From NCBI GenBank assembly GCA_033439265.1, contig JAVTVX010000012.1, positions 35,032,261 through 35,096,260 of the forward strand: a stretch of DNA of 64,000 nucleotides, given 5' to 3'. Position 1 is the stretch's first letter; each line of letters starts with the position of its first letter. The translations under genes and the position numbers were made by a program. Source of the DNA: Dillenia suffruticosa. Lineage: Eukaryota; Streptophyta; Magnoliopsida; Dilleniales; Dilleniaceae. This document shows, one piece after another, positions 12,671 through 24,099 of this stretch. The notes beneath the pieces are model-generated. The model was given only the letters and a program-made list of their open reading frames with translations, made no database searches and had not been told where the DNA came from.

Positions 12671-14189
12671 TCATCTAGTCTTGGTTTTCCCTACAAGTGG
12701 AAAAGAATATGCAGTTTTTTATTTATTGCAAGAGCAACAGAAAGAAATAATCTTTAGATTGCAAGTAGATAGTACCTCAAAAAAAAAGGGAAGATTTTAG
12801 TATTGCAACTTTTTTGAACTCAAGAATCTTTCAAATATTTGCCCTTTGAAATTGGGTCATGGCTGCACACTTTTATCCCGCATTTTATCTGATTAGAATT
12901 ACTTCTTTTATTAGCATCACTTACCTCGGTGAACAATTGCAAGGGGACAGTAACATATCACAAATCATTCAGACCCTCTTGTGGCAAGCATTTCATGTAT
13001 TTGGTTATGCCAATCTTGAAGGCAACCTAGTGGTAACTAAAACCTAGTTGCTAGGGTATTAATCTCAATGAAATTTCAAACTTATTATCAGAACAATGTG
13101 GCGATCAATTACCAGAGGTGTCATTCTATGGATTTTCAGTCCAGTAAATGGACTAACCAGTAACTCTACAAGTTGTTTGCTGCAATTCTTATATCAGTGC
13201 CCTAACATCAGACTTAGATATCTTAGAAAGGTACACAGGGGTGGGCTCACACAAAAACGCATCTTATAACATACCATGTTTTTTAGGCTACCAGTGGATT
13301 CACCTTGATTGCAGTCACTCCATATATTAATAACTCCCCAGGAATTTCAATTGCACTAATATTCAACAGTGTAGGAAGTGGGTTCAAGCTTTCCCTATTC
13401 CCTTTTCATCAATGCACTCTTGATGTATACAAAGGAGTGCTACCCCCTTCTCCTCATTAATAATTCTTCATGTATATGATGGTTGGATTTTTCAAAACTC
13501 CATGGACATGTAGAAGAGAAATGCTATCCCCACTCGGACCAAGACATAATTTTTACTTGTTCAAATAACAACTAAGGTGAAGCAGGGACATGAACAATAA
13601 ATGTCTATAGCACAAACAATGACAGGTTGCAACGACGTGATGACATAATAAAAATTTTTACACTAGGGTCATAGGATGTGTCACGCGGTGTCCATGCATG
13701 CAACATGTATCAATAATCTTAACTCTCTCATTTAGACTTCGAATGTTCCCCTGCTTAAATAAGACTTGGTGACACAAGTCCATAATAATGTGAACTTAGA
13801 TGGCTAGGACGCTAATAGGAATCATTAACTTTGTACGAAGCAAACTCAAATCTAACCTTAAGATACTAAAACCCTAACTTGGTACAATAAGGGCATCAAA
13901 TGCCGCAACACAAATGTACAAGGACGATTTTTAAGACTAATTGAAGAACCCCGTCAAAAGAACACAACCAAAACCCAGAAAGAAACTATTGAAGAGAGAG
14001 AGAGAGAGAGAGGAAAGAAGATTACCATCAGGAATCCAACCATAGCTGCGGCGAGAAACGGAGAGCATTGAAGTGAGCAAAGCAGAAGCTGTGGCGCTGT
14101 GGTATGGAAGGGCTGTCTCCATACTGAAGCTGGTTAACTCCACCGGAGACCTTCATTTTTTACAAATCAAAACATATTATTCCAAATCA

Positions 14190-14231
<42 letters not shown>

Positions 14232-14378
14232 CCTGAAGATGCGAGCAGAGAGGGGTTTTTGTTTGATAAAGCGGAAAGAAGAGCGAGAGGCATTGGCTCC
14301 CGGAGTGGAGAGTTTAGTCGCGGCGTTTCTGATGGCTGAGCAGCGGAGGATGGACCTGGCCGCGGCGAAGGAAGCCAT
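12671..14378 (-). CDS. NFD6-like: NUCLEAR FUSION DEFECTIVE 6-like organellar protein, three exons
   Basis: Exons on the minus strand are 14378-14233, 14150-14026 and 12690-12671; they total 291 nt and encode 96 residues. The N-terminus [20 protein letters not shown] is a typical Arg/Ala/Ser organelle-targeting presequence. RIFRSPVEL spans the first exon junction. The core [20 protein letters not shown] and the SYGWIPDG tail match the small NFD6 family. Arabidopsis NFD6 is needed for polar nuclear fusion in the female gametophyte and is predicted to be mitochondrial or plastidial; that role is family knowledge. Intron 1 is only 82 bp and mostly CT dinucleotides. Intron 2 is 1335 bp. The last exon adds just seven complete codons' worth of sequence (KTKTR-stop), preceded by a good acceptor (CCACTTGTAG); it was chosen because homologues end in a similar KTR tail. 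Other terminal exons may also be used. Confidence 0.88.
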
Positions 14379-15060
14379 GTTTGGGATCTAGCGCTTGATG
14401 GGGATACTATCGATACCTCATTTGGAGGCCGAGGGTTTTAGCTTCAGGGTTTTGAGGTCAGATTAGGAATTTTAAATTCTAATAAAAAACTTGGCCCAAT
14501 CTAAAAGGTTCGTGGGCTTGGTTGATATGAATGGAACCAATAGGCACAAACCTTGGCTCAATTTCTCTCTCCCTCTCCGGGCTGGTTTTTCTTTCTCTCT
14601 CTCTCTCTTTTTAATCTATTGCAAACCGATCTCTAAATTATCCAAGTATTTGATTTAAGTACTATAAGATCCATTTAGTAATTGATTATCTCAGCACTTA
14701 ATTTTTAATTTTTAAAATTCAAATTCAAGATTTTAATTAGGAGAGTTTAATGTTCAATTATTATATTTACGGGATTAGTTTTCTTAACTGGTTTGGGAAA
14801 ATTGTTGGCTGAGTTGAAGCAGGCGAGAGTTCGGGAGGCAATGGAGATATATTTACTCTCGTTAATGAAAGAAGGGCTGAGTCTTTTCATGGCTTGCCAC
14901 CCACACAAGTTGAAATCTCATTGTTGGGCAGATGTAAAAATTAAGTACTGTTAAATTATAATGAAAAATATATATTTTTTATATATTATAATGAAATATA
15001 TATATATATATATATATAAGCAGGCGCCTGATATCGCCTGTTAAGTTTATATTTCTCCAT
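14379..15060. other. Intergenic, upstream of the NFD6-like gene
   Basis: Holds the presumed NFD6-like promoter, a short (CT)n run near 14592-14607, and a (TA)n run at about 14995-15018. The (TA)n run is followed by a GC-rich palindromic motif CAGGCGCCTG and a nearby partial inverted copy (ATCGCCTG). No gene seen. Confidence 0.4.
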
Positions 15061-15064
15061 TCAC

Positions 15065-15930
15065 ACAGTTTTTTTTTATTCAAAACATTACACCTTTTTT
15101 TTTTTTACTTTTTTTTCGCTTAATTCTTTTGACTTTTTTTGAACCACCCTTTTTTTTTTGTAATTTCATTTAAGTCCTTGCACTTTTTTGATCCATTTTT
15201 TTCCTCTTAAGCTCTTCATCTTTTTGGAACTATTTTTTTTTTCATTCAGCTCTTTCACCTTTTTTTTACCTTTTTTTTCCACTTAAGTTCTTCGTGTTTT
15301 TAGGACATAAGTCTTTTCTTCCTTTTTTGTTTCACGGGAAGTCGTCGCTTTGTTTTTAAACTATAATTTTTTTTTCCATTTAGATCATTTCTTTTTTATT
15401 TTTTAACCTATTTTTTTTCTCTTATATCTTTCATGTTTTTGAAATATATATTTTTCTCCTTTTGTTTTTTTTTGATCTTATGGATAGTCGTTCCTTTATT
15501 TTTAAATCATAATTTTTTATTTTTTATTCAGATCCTTACATTTTTTATTTTTTTATTTAGTTTTGTTCCCTTAAGTCAGTTGACATTTTTAAACATAGGT
15601 TTTTTCCCGTTTTGGGTTCTACTTGTCCATTCAGATTCTCTTTTGGACCCATTTTTTTAACTTTAATCATTCTGCTTTTTTTAATATAAAATTTTCACCT
15701 TTTTAAAGCACAGTTTTTAAATTTTTTTATTCAGATACTTGTTTTTTTGACCATTTTTTTCCTCTTGAGTTCTTCATCTTTTTAATATAAGTTTTTCCTT
15801 ATTTGATTTTTTGAATCTCACGGATGATTATTCTTTTGTATTTATTATCTTTTTACTCTATTTATTATTATTTTTTAACTCATTCGTTAGTCTTTTTTAG
15901 AATTTTAGTAATTAGGCTTTTTTTCTTATC
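15065..15930 (+). repeat. T-rich degenerate tandem repeat, about 0.87 kb
   Basis: The plus strand is strongly T-rich. Phrases such as CTTAAGTTCTTCAT, TTTTTTGATCCATTTTTTTCC and TTTTTAATATAAGTTTTT return in varied form roughly every 40-60 bp. It looks like a degenerate polypyrimidine minisatellite or the remains of a T-rich transposon tail. Frames through it encode only Phe/Leu-rich peptides and are not credible genes. Confidence 0.5.
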
Positions 15931-15987
15931 GTTAATATTTGTTATATTTTTTATTAATTTAAATAATAATTTAATTTAAATATTAAG

Positions 15988-17011
15988 TTAGAGAGAGAGA
16001 GAGAGAGAGAGTTGAGGTGTCATGAGATTCCCCCAAAACAAGTTTTCTTTTGGTTTAACCAAAAAAAAAAGTTAAGGGTCAAAAGAAACAAAGTAGACAA
16101 CTAGACACAGGATGGATACAATGATGAGATGCAGAGAGGCACTCAGAACCAGTGGTACCATTTATTGGCATTTACAGACTTGCTCTTCCAAAATTTAAAG
16201 AACGGTGAAAATAACAAAAACTACAGTACCGAAGACCGAAGTTGGCTTATTTACTTTCCCCTTTTTTTATTTTTATTTTTTTTATATATATACTGTATCA
16301 ATAGATATCTAAACTTATATTCTGACTAATTTGATTTAAAATTTACAATGACTCATTTAAAAGTTAACTCTCTCAACATAATTTACTTCATACCTCAATC
16401 ACAAGTCAAAATCAAGATTTTGGTTAAAGAATCTAGAGTCATATCTCACAAAATCAATTAATGATCGGTGCAAACTTACTTTCTCATAATTGTATGTTTG
16501 TATCAAAGTTTTATAGGTGCAATGATAGAGCGTTGAACTTACTTAAGTATAAGTGTTGAATTTGAATATTAAAAATAAAAAAATAAAATTTGAAAGAACC
16601 GTTCGTTTAATAAATTTTACGATATTTAAATTAGATTAATAGAATAAATCCAAGATATTTGTTGAAAAACCCAAAAAAAAAATCATTATATATTTGTTTA
16701 CTATGTTAGATATAGATCATCGTACATACACAAATTAGTGAAGTATAGTCTTCTGCTAAAGTGATAACCTTCTCTTTCTGTCACCAATAATTAAAAAAAA
16801 AAAAAAGAAGATAATCTTCACTTTGGCCCTTTGGGTAGATTAGTAAAATGGAAATCACGAATGAAAATCAGATACACACAATATAAGAGGACATAATTTT
16901 GATCACCCATTTTGACAACAATAATGAATTGACACAAGTTCGGAAGCAATTTATTTTCCCTTTCATGTATGTACTCTTAACAATCCAACAGTCTGATGAT
17001 TGATCATTCTT
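15988..17011. other. Intergenic with a dispersed AT-rich repeat copy
   Basis: A (GA)n run at about 15990-16010 and a plus-oriented member of the dispersed repeat at about 16290-16470 (TTATATTCTGACTAATTTGA ... CTCTCTCAACATAATTTACT ... TTTTGGTTAAAGAATCT). No gene seen. The part near 17011 would include the 3' UTR of the next gene. Confidence 0.5.
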
Positions 17012-18644
17012 CTATCTTGTTGAGGTGCTTTTACTTCGACTCAACTTTACAGGAATCCCAAGCAACAGAGGAATACAAATCCCTTGTGCCATTTCCGATT
17101 TCCGGTCCTTAGGCACTTCTGAATTAGGTAGATTGCTAACAGTTTTTCTCTCGTGTTCTTCTTCAATGCGAATTGCATTCGAAAAATATAGCCTTCCTCC
17201 ATTCCCAGGTCTGATCCCAATGAGTCTGCCTAGCGAGACACTGTTATCTTGAAAGAAAGATGCAGTAGACTGATCTTGCAAAACAAATTCAACACCAACA
17301 TATTAACCTTCAAAAGAAAAATCATCAATGACCCGTACTAATGAACGTTTTCATGAGCTAAGTGCTAGGTTGAAGATGTGTTAAGTCCATATCGATAAAC
17401 TCAAACTCAGGACATGGTATATAAATCTAATAAGCCCCCATCTCCTTTTAGCAACTAGCTTTTAAAATAGAAATTAAGTTCATCACTATGTATATATGAT
17501 TAAGCAAAGCGTGTAATGAGAACCTCAGTGTCGAGGTCTGAGGATGAGAATGAGGAGAAACTAGTTGAGCGTGCGCGCAAAGAAAGGTCTGGGTCTCCTG
17601 CAACAGCAAGTCTCATGTTCATGTTTCCGAGGCCTAATGGCCATCCAATAGGCATATCAGGAACCTGAAAATTAAACATTGTTTATCATGTTCAATTAGT
17701 TGACCCCTCAAAAAATTTAATATTAATTTGTCAGAGTTATGAAATTGTGTGATCAAAATATTCATTGGAAGAAGGGTATTTCTTAAACATAGGAACTATA
17801 ACTACTTCAACTTCAATCTCAATACTAGGTTGAGAAGGAACAATCAGAACCTGATCTAAGTTTTCATCAAACATGTTTGGAAAATTAGGAATTGTTTAAA
17901 CACTTGACTAAGTTCATATATAGGACTCGTCACCTAAACTTCATTTTCTGACTTAACTTTAAAGGGTTGAAAGAAGATTACAGAATAAATCTGATCAACC
18001 AAATAAGACAGCCACAAACAAGCAACTTAAAGCTTTTGCTTTAAGTGAAATCCATTATGGAATAATCCCATATGATGTGATTTAATTAACAATATTACAA
18101 AACAGATCTGCAGAAAGAAAGAGGATAGTGAATTTTCTAAGGATACGAGAAGAGAAAAAATCCATGAGCCACAAAACAAAAGAAAAAAGTCGTGGAATTA
18201 GTAACATCACTAAAAAGGTCCACTTCATTTTTTTTCCTGGCCTTTGCTGATGATGATTCCAAAAAGATACCCATGAAGTAATACCAATCGATATAGTTCT
18301 ATAAAGTTAGTCAGATTAACCTCTCTCTCTCTCTCTCTCTCTCCCCCTCTCCCCCCTCCCCCCCTCAAAAAAGAAAAAAATTGTGCGAATTGAGAAGATG
18401 CTCACTGTGAAGCAGAACTCGAAAACAATAATAGGATACAATCAGGACTACAGCTTAATTCGGATGATTCAACCAATCAACTTGAAGAGAGAGAGAGAGA
18501 GGCAATAATTCAAGACACCCATTAACAGATCATTCATGAACTGCAAATTGAATCGGCAAAAGAACTCAAATTACTCCTCCCAAAACAAAAATTGAAAGCA
18601 GTGAAAAAGAGAGAGAGAGGAAGTTGGGGTACCTGAGTGAGCAT
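17012..18644 (-). CDS. Uncharacterised At3g17950-like protein, three exons
   Basis: Exons on the minus strand are 18644-18633 (12 nt: M L T Q), 17664-17524 and 17269-17012; they total 411 nt and encode 136 residues. Conserved blocks are GWPLGLGNMNMRL (about residues 11-23), a Ser-rich stretch, then DLDTESTASFFQDNSVSLGR and LIGIRPG. This is the signature order of the small plant family typified by Arabidopsis At3g17950, whose biochemical role is not established. The C-terminus is basic and ends SRSKSTSTR. The exon 2/3 join (GAG|TCT) uses the CAG inside GATCAG; it recreates the family string DLDTES and is preferred to the AG four bases upstream, which breaks the frame. The tiny first exon is supported by the CTCACTCAG|GTACCC donor and by family N-termini. 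Nuclear or cytosolic location cannot be told from sequence. Confidence 0.83.
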
Positions 18645-19740
18645 AGTGTCAACGGCCTTTCTGAAAGGAATGAATGGTCACAAGAGAGAAAAAATTTGGA
18701 AGGACAAAAATGAGATGTTTTTCTAGGAAAAATCCAGGAGGAATATGCATCTGTGAGTACTAATAATCTCCAAAGAATAGGCTTCCTTAAAACCTGAGAA
18801 ATTAAATGATTAATAAAAAAGGGTCCCACTTGGAAGTTAGGCCTTTTAAATCACTTCCTCGGATGTCCTCCATAAGAGGTGTGTATGGTCCCTATTTTGC
18901 ACCTTAACCTCTTCAATTTACCGCCATATTTTCAAAACTCTGTTCCTAAACAAGGCTCTGTTTGGATCATCATTTAATAGACTTCTTTCTTTTTCTTTTA
19001 AATGATCAACTCAATCCTATTATTAAAACCTCATTCATATCAGCCATAAGCTAATGCAATTTAAATACGGGAGTTTTATCGATAAATTATTAATTGAACA
19101 AATAATAATTTTCTTTTATATTAATGATCTATAATTTAACTAATACCGTCTTTTTTTTTTTTTTCTTTTGGTATTTTGAATTCGAGATATTTATAAGAGA
19201 GAGAAAGGGATGATGCCATTTGAGTTATAGTTTATTAATACCGTCTTTTTATTTTTAGAGATCTTGAGTTTGAGTCTACTAAAAAAAATTATAATTTCCT
19301 TTCATAGAACATTGGGCCCCACCCTCTTATAAATCACACAGGGGTAATGGAATATTCTACCATTTTACAATATCATAGAAATAATGACTTTTGAATAACA
19401 ATTGAGATAAAGTATTCTACATCGTCTCAAGGGTATTCAGAGATAAGGTAAGATAACGCTAGGAGTATATGAAAAAGCACTCCTCATGCATCAAACTTAT
19501 ACTATTAACCCATATGCATATATATATATATATATTTATTTATTTATTTATTTAATTATTTATTTATGATTTGTTATTTTCTTAATCGAAAGGTTTCGTA
19601 GCTAACCTTCCTTGATTACCTAATTTATATACTTCTTTGTATTTTACACATTTTTTCTTTATCTTGTCGGCGTGGCGTGGATCGTAGAGTTGTATCGACT
19701 AATTTTTTGTTTTCGTATGTTAGACCAAAAAAAAAAAATA
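18645..19740. other. Intergenic, upstream of the At3g17950-like gene
   Basis: Presumed promoter and leader of the At3g17950-like gene near 18650-18850. Two similar poly-T-associated segments follow (TAATACCGTCTTTTT at about 19141 and 19235) with TTGAATTCGAGAT / TTGAGTTTGAGTC box-B-like words. They resemble decayed SINE tails. No gene seen. Confidence 0.4.
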
Positions 19741-19760
19741 CATATATACATACTTAAATA

Positions 19761-19802
19761 CATACATACATACATACATACATACATACATACATACATA
19801 CA

Positions 19803-19832
<30 letters not shown>
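19761..19832 (+). repeat. (CATA)n tetranucleotide microsatellite, about 18 units
   Basis: Uninterrupted CATA repeats over about 72 bp. It reads as Tyr/Val/Cys/Met or Ile/His/Thr/Tyr runs in translation, which are not real proteins. Confidence 0.95.
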
Positions 19833-19835
<3 letters not shown>

Positions 19836-20264
19836 TAAAAAATATCTCAAATGCAAGTCCAACATAGTATTAAGTATTAAAGCTCGATCAAACACATTAA
19901 ACAACAATGCAAATGCAAAAATTGAGATGGCCTAGGGTTGAGTTCGAAAGCAAGTGTAAGAAAAATTTGTAAACATGGTATAGGTAGTTTTTGTAAAATT
20001 TTGTAAATAAGTGTCATAAAAATGGGGTATAATATTCATTTTATAACTATTCTAAATATTATCGAGCCTCGTACGCTAGGTATCCAAGCCCCCTTTTAGC
20101 TGATATCGAAATCCAATTTGAATATAATTCTAAACTTAGAGGTATTCAATTAAAAAAAGAAATTATATATTAAAAATAAATATCCTATTATAAAATTGAG
20201 TTTGGAGTTTTAGATATGAAAACAAGTAAATTAAAAATAGGGAAAGGAATAAAGTCATTGATAA

Positions 20265-20459
20265 AAATGGTGAGCCTCGGTAAGGTAGAAGTATTCCTTA
20301 ATCATGGTTGGGAGTTCGATCCCTTATGAAAATAGAAAAATCAGTATTTAGAGACCTACTTCTTTAATTGGGTTTTGTAAACGGTCAATTTAGATTAATC
20401 GGGACGAATTCTCAGATATTGAGTTGGTGGCCTAGTGATGCTATAAAAAAAAAAAAAAA
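20265..20459 (+). mobile_element. SINE-like retroelement copy 1
   Basis: Contains a near-consensus pol III box B, GGAGTTCGATCCC (20311-20323). A body follows with TTTAGATTAATCGGGACGAA and CAGATATTGAGTTGGTGGCC, and the element ends in a run of 15-16 A. The same body occurs in the second copy at about 21335-21508, which makes a shared SINE family likely. The 5' end is approximate and target-site duplications were not resolved. Confidence 0.55.
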
Positions 20460-20825
20460 GAAGGTAGACATCAGGGGACCCTACGTTTGCAAAGAACATG
20501 AAAACGTTGTCCCAAATTTATAATTTTTTCCAAAAGAGAAAAAGGAAAAATGTCCCAACCGACACGGCACTTTTATGAGATGCATTGACGTTGAATGATA
20601 AGTAAACTAACATGATTAAATAATTCTTCCCCACACTTCCTCCCCCTTCAATCATTGAATGCTTAGTTGTTTGTTCTATGGATGCTCTCACCAATCCATC
20701 ACCGTTTCATCTTACAATCCACACGTGAGATTTCACGTGCGAATCAAAATGCCAAGAGGAGAAAATACAAATCTTGTGGTGGTAAAGAGCCCTCAAAACT
20801 AACACTTATTATTGTAGGCGAGATG

Positions 20826-20964
20826 ATATCACGGATATAAAATAATGGACTTTAAACTCAATAGAAAAACTCAACTCAAGAGATCGAATTATTAAATGAA
20901 AGAATTTATTAGATTTAAATACTAATTTATGATTTTTTAGAGATCTGATATGAGATTTGTAACA
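20826..20964 (+). repeat. Direct repeat, left copy (about 139 bp)
   Basis: Begins TATCACGGAT, passes through AACTCAACTCAAGAGATCGA and TTTAAATACTAATTTATGAT, and ends GAGATTTGTAACA. It closely resembles the segment at 21199-21334. The intervening ~235 bp is itself built from repeated ACTCTGATAT / CGACTCTCACTC words. The whole looks like one composite element or two insertions of one short family. Confidence 0.65.
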
Positions 20965-21198
20965 TTACCTTTCTCTTGAAAAGTCGAACGTTCACGGACG
21001 GTTCTTACTCCGAACGGCTCACACTCTGGATGGCTTTCACTCTGTCGGATAACCCTTTTCCTCTTCGGACAATTTTTACTTCGACATCAGGTAACCCTTT
21101 TCTGTTTTGAACGACTCTCACTCTGATATTTTAGACGACTCTCACTCTGATATCAAGTAATCATTTTTCATATTAGACCAGAGACTCTGATATCAATT

Positions 21199-21334
21199 TG
21201 TCACGGATCCAAATAATAGACAAAAATCCAATATGAGAACTCAACTCAAAAGATCGATATGTTAAGTGAGAAAGTTTATTGAATTTAAATACTATTTTAT
21301 GATTTTTTGGGGATCCGATGTGGAATTCGTAACA
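21199..21334 (+). repeat. Direct repeat, right copy
   Basis: Counterpart of the 20826-20964 copy (TGTCACGGATCC ... CTCAACTCAAAAGATCGA ... GTGGAATTCGTAACA). The second SINE-like copy begins immediately at its right end, which suggests nested insertion. Confidence 0.65.
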
Positions 21335-21508
21335 GATTGACACATTCGTCCTTTAACTAAGTCAGGAATTCGACTCCCCTGAATACAGAAAAAACAATGT
21401 TGGGAGATCTGCCCCCTACAAAATGGGTCCTATAGCGGTCGATCTAGATTAGTCAGAACGAATATTTAGATATTGGGTGGCGACCAAACCATGATACTAA
21501 AAAAAAAG
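21335..21508 (+). mobile_element. SINE-like retroelement copy 2
   Basis: Box-B-like CAGGAATTCGACTCCCC at 21363-21379, then GATCTAGATTAGTCAGAACG and TTTAGATATTGGGTGGCGAC, ending in an A-rich tail (21498-21508). The body aligns by eye with the element at 20265-20459 but differs at many positions, so the family is old. Confidence 0.55.
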
Positions 21509-23045
21509 AGCCCTCAATTTCTTTTTTGGTACCATGTTTTGGATACGGTCCGGTATCTGGGATTTTGTCCGACTAATCCGGACCGACAGTTGTAGTGGTT
21601 TCTTTTCGGAGGGTGGGTCTCCAAACGGGGAACGCTCCATACACATGAGAATCTGATACTCTCAGCGAGAGTCGAAACTTGGTTATATTTAAAGGAATTC
21701 AATCTCACATTCAGTTGAATCAACCCACGTTGATAGAGTTCTCAAATGAAAATGAAGAAAAGACCCCTCAAATCAAAGATGGGTTAGGCCCAAAGTGAGA
21801 AAGGAAAGACCATATGGGCCCGCCTCAAAGGCTATCCTCCATTTATTGTGCTACTTGTTTGGCCCAAAAGGCCCAAGCGAAGGTGGAATCCCATTCAAAG
21901 GTTGGAGCGGGTGATAAAATTTTTTGTCAGATTTAACGCTTGATTTTAGCCGAAAGGCCGAGAAAGGTATAAATTTAATGCATGAAGCTGAATTAAACGA
22001 GTTAACAAATTGAGTGAAATATTTGTAATAACTTTTTTTTTCATGAAATATTCTTTTGTCAATATATCATCCATGAGGTTAAACTCTTCTTTTCTTTGCC
22101 TTTTGGATCTTTTTCAAGGGACAAAGGCCAATGAATTTGAGTATTGGAGTGATAATGAGATGAATTTTGTGGTGGAAAATGCATAAATCTTGGGTTTTCA
22201 CCCATCGATATCCAGATTTTATTCAATTAATTCAGTTTTTGTGAGATCTATTAAAGGGTTATCACTCTCAAATCATTTTTCTCAATTCTCATAATTCGAA
22301 TTCAAAATTTTTATTTAAAAGCGTAAAGTATCTGATCACTTAACTCGAGATAATATTATACAAATCTATTTCTAACGTGAAAGATTACATAAACTATAAG
22401 CACATTCTATACCCAAATGGCGGACAACCCGATCTAAACATCCAACAAATTATAGCAATAACCTGGGTTAAGGATAACTTTCTACAGCTATGTCACTAGC
22501 TGCATTTTACGGCTACAAACCGGACCAATTGCAAATATATTTTAATCCTCAAAATTCCGTACCCAGACTCTTTCAATTGCTAATATTATTTAATACAACA
22601 TAAATTTTTTAATAAATTATTAATAAAATAAATTAATGAAATTAAGAAAACACGTGATAAGTACAAAGCACAAAATTTTAATAAGTATACTATGAATTAA
22701 TGATTTTTACGATATATAATAAACTGTTTGTAATTGATGAATTAATAAATTAAATAACTTTGAATAAATTAATTAATAAATATCACATTATTATTATTAT
22801 TAGTAAGGTATCATATGAAGGAAATAAATTTAAAAGAGATTTAATTTTTTAAAATTTAATTAAATTTAAAATCAATTTAGTCGGGTTTAAATAATTATTT
22901 TATTCAAAAAATTATAGTTATTTTTGATATTTTTGGATGAGAGAAATAATTATTTTATTAAGATCATTAAATAATGTTTCTTAAAAAAAAATTATGTGAG
23001 TAAGGTAATTCAAATTCTGATCATTGAAATTTATAACGTCCAAGA
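21509..23045. other. Intergenic, no recognisable gene
   Basis: Very AT-rich, especially 22560-22990, where short runs of TAAATTAATAA-like words dominate. Nothing coding is supported. Confidence 0.5.
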
Positions 23046-23050
23046 TAATT

Positions 23051-23115
23051 CCATATATACCCTTGCTCGTACAGCTGTCATCACGTTGCTGAACAGCTGT
23101 CATCACCTTGGGAGT
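23051..23115 (+). promoter_or_regulatory. Putative promoter of a plus-strand transcription unit
   Basis: CCATATATACC (23051-23061) is a plausible TATA element. It is followed by two direct copies of ACAGCTGTCATCAC (23071 and 23093), each with a CAGCTG E-box palindrome. The next ~225 bp, up to the first splice donor at about 23340, contains no ATG and is GA-rich, as expected of a plant 5' leader. This is inference from motifs; no transcript evidence is available. Confidence 0.4.
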
Positions 23116-23229
23116 TGCGACCTTCTAACCCTAAGCCCTTTACTTCTCCCTTGCAAACGATCAGAAGGTCATTTTCTCGTAGGCATTGGGGGGGGGGGGG
23201 GGGGAGGGGAGAGAGCGCAAGAAAGAGAG

Positions 23230-24013
23230 CGCAAGAAAGAGAGCGGGAGGGAGGGAGGAAGGGAGAGAGAGGGAGAGCGCTTGGTCTTCTCTTCTTTTTG
23301 CAAGTTTCTTCTTGAGTCTCTCAGCAATTAGACTGCAAGGTAAGGCTTTTTGTTAAAATTTTGTTTTCTTGATCGCAGGATTGTGTGAGTCTCTCTCTCT
23401 AGGGTTTCTAACACCTGCTTTGAAATTTCTAGACGGAGAAAGAGAGAGAGAGAGCGCATTGTCTTCTCTTCTTGATTATGGTCTTGGTGTCTGGATTTTG
23501 TTTCCTGCGTCTCTCAGCAATTAAAATGCAAGGTAAGGCCTTTTGTTTAAAATTTTGGTTTCTTGATCGCAGTATTGTGTGTGTGTCTCTCTCTAGGGTT
23601 TCTAACACCTGCTTTGAAATTTCTAGACGGAGAAAGAGAGAGAGAGCGGATTGTCTTCTGTTCTTGATTATGGTCTTGGTGTCTGGATTTTGTTTCCTGC
23701 GTCTCTCAGCAATTAAAATGCAAGGTAAGGCCTTTTGTTTAAAATTTTGGTTTCTTGATCGCAGTATTGTGTGTGTGTCTCTCTCCAGGGTTTCTAACAC
23801 CTGCTTTGAAATTTCTAGACGGAGAAAGAGAGAGAGAGCGGATTGTCTTCTGTTCTTGATTAGGGTCTTGGTGTCTGGATTTGGTTTCCTGCGTCTCTCA
23901 GCAATTAAAATGCAAGGTAAGGGTTTTTGTTTAAAATTTTGGTTTCTTGATCGCAGTATTGTGTGTGTGTCTCTCTCCAGGGTTTCTAACACCTGCTTTG
24001 AAATTTCTAGACG

Positions 24014-24099
<86 letters not shown>

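Noticed and set aside
19659-19935. Frames across the (CATA)n repeat
   Set aside because: Pure microsatellite translation with no flanking domain.
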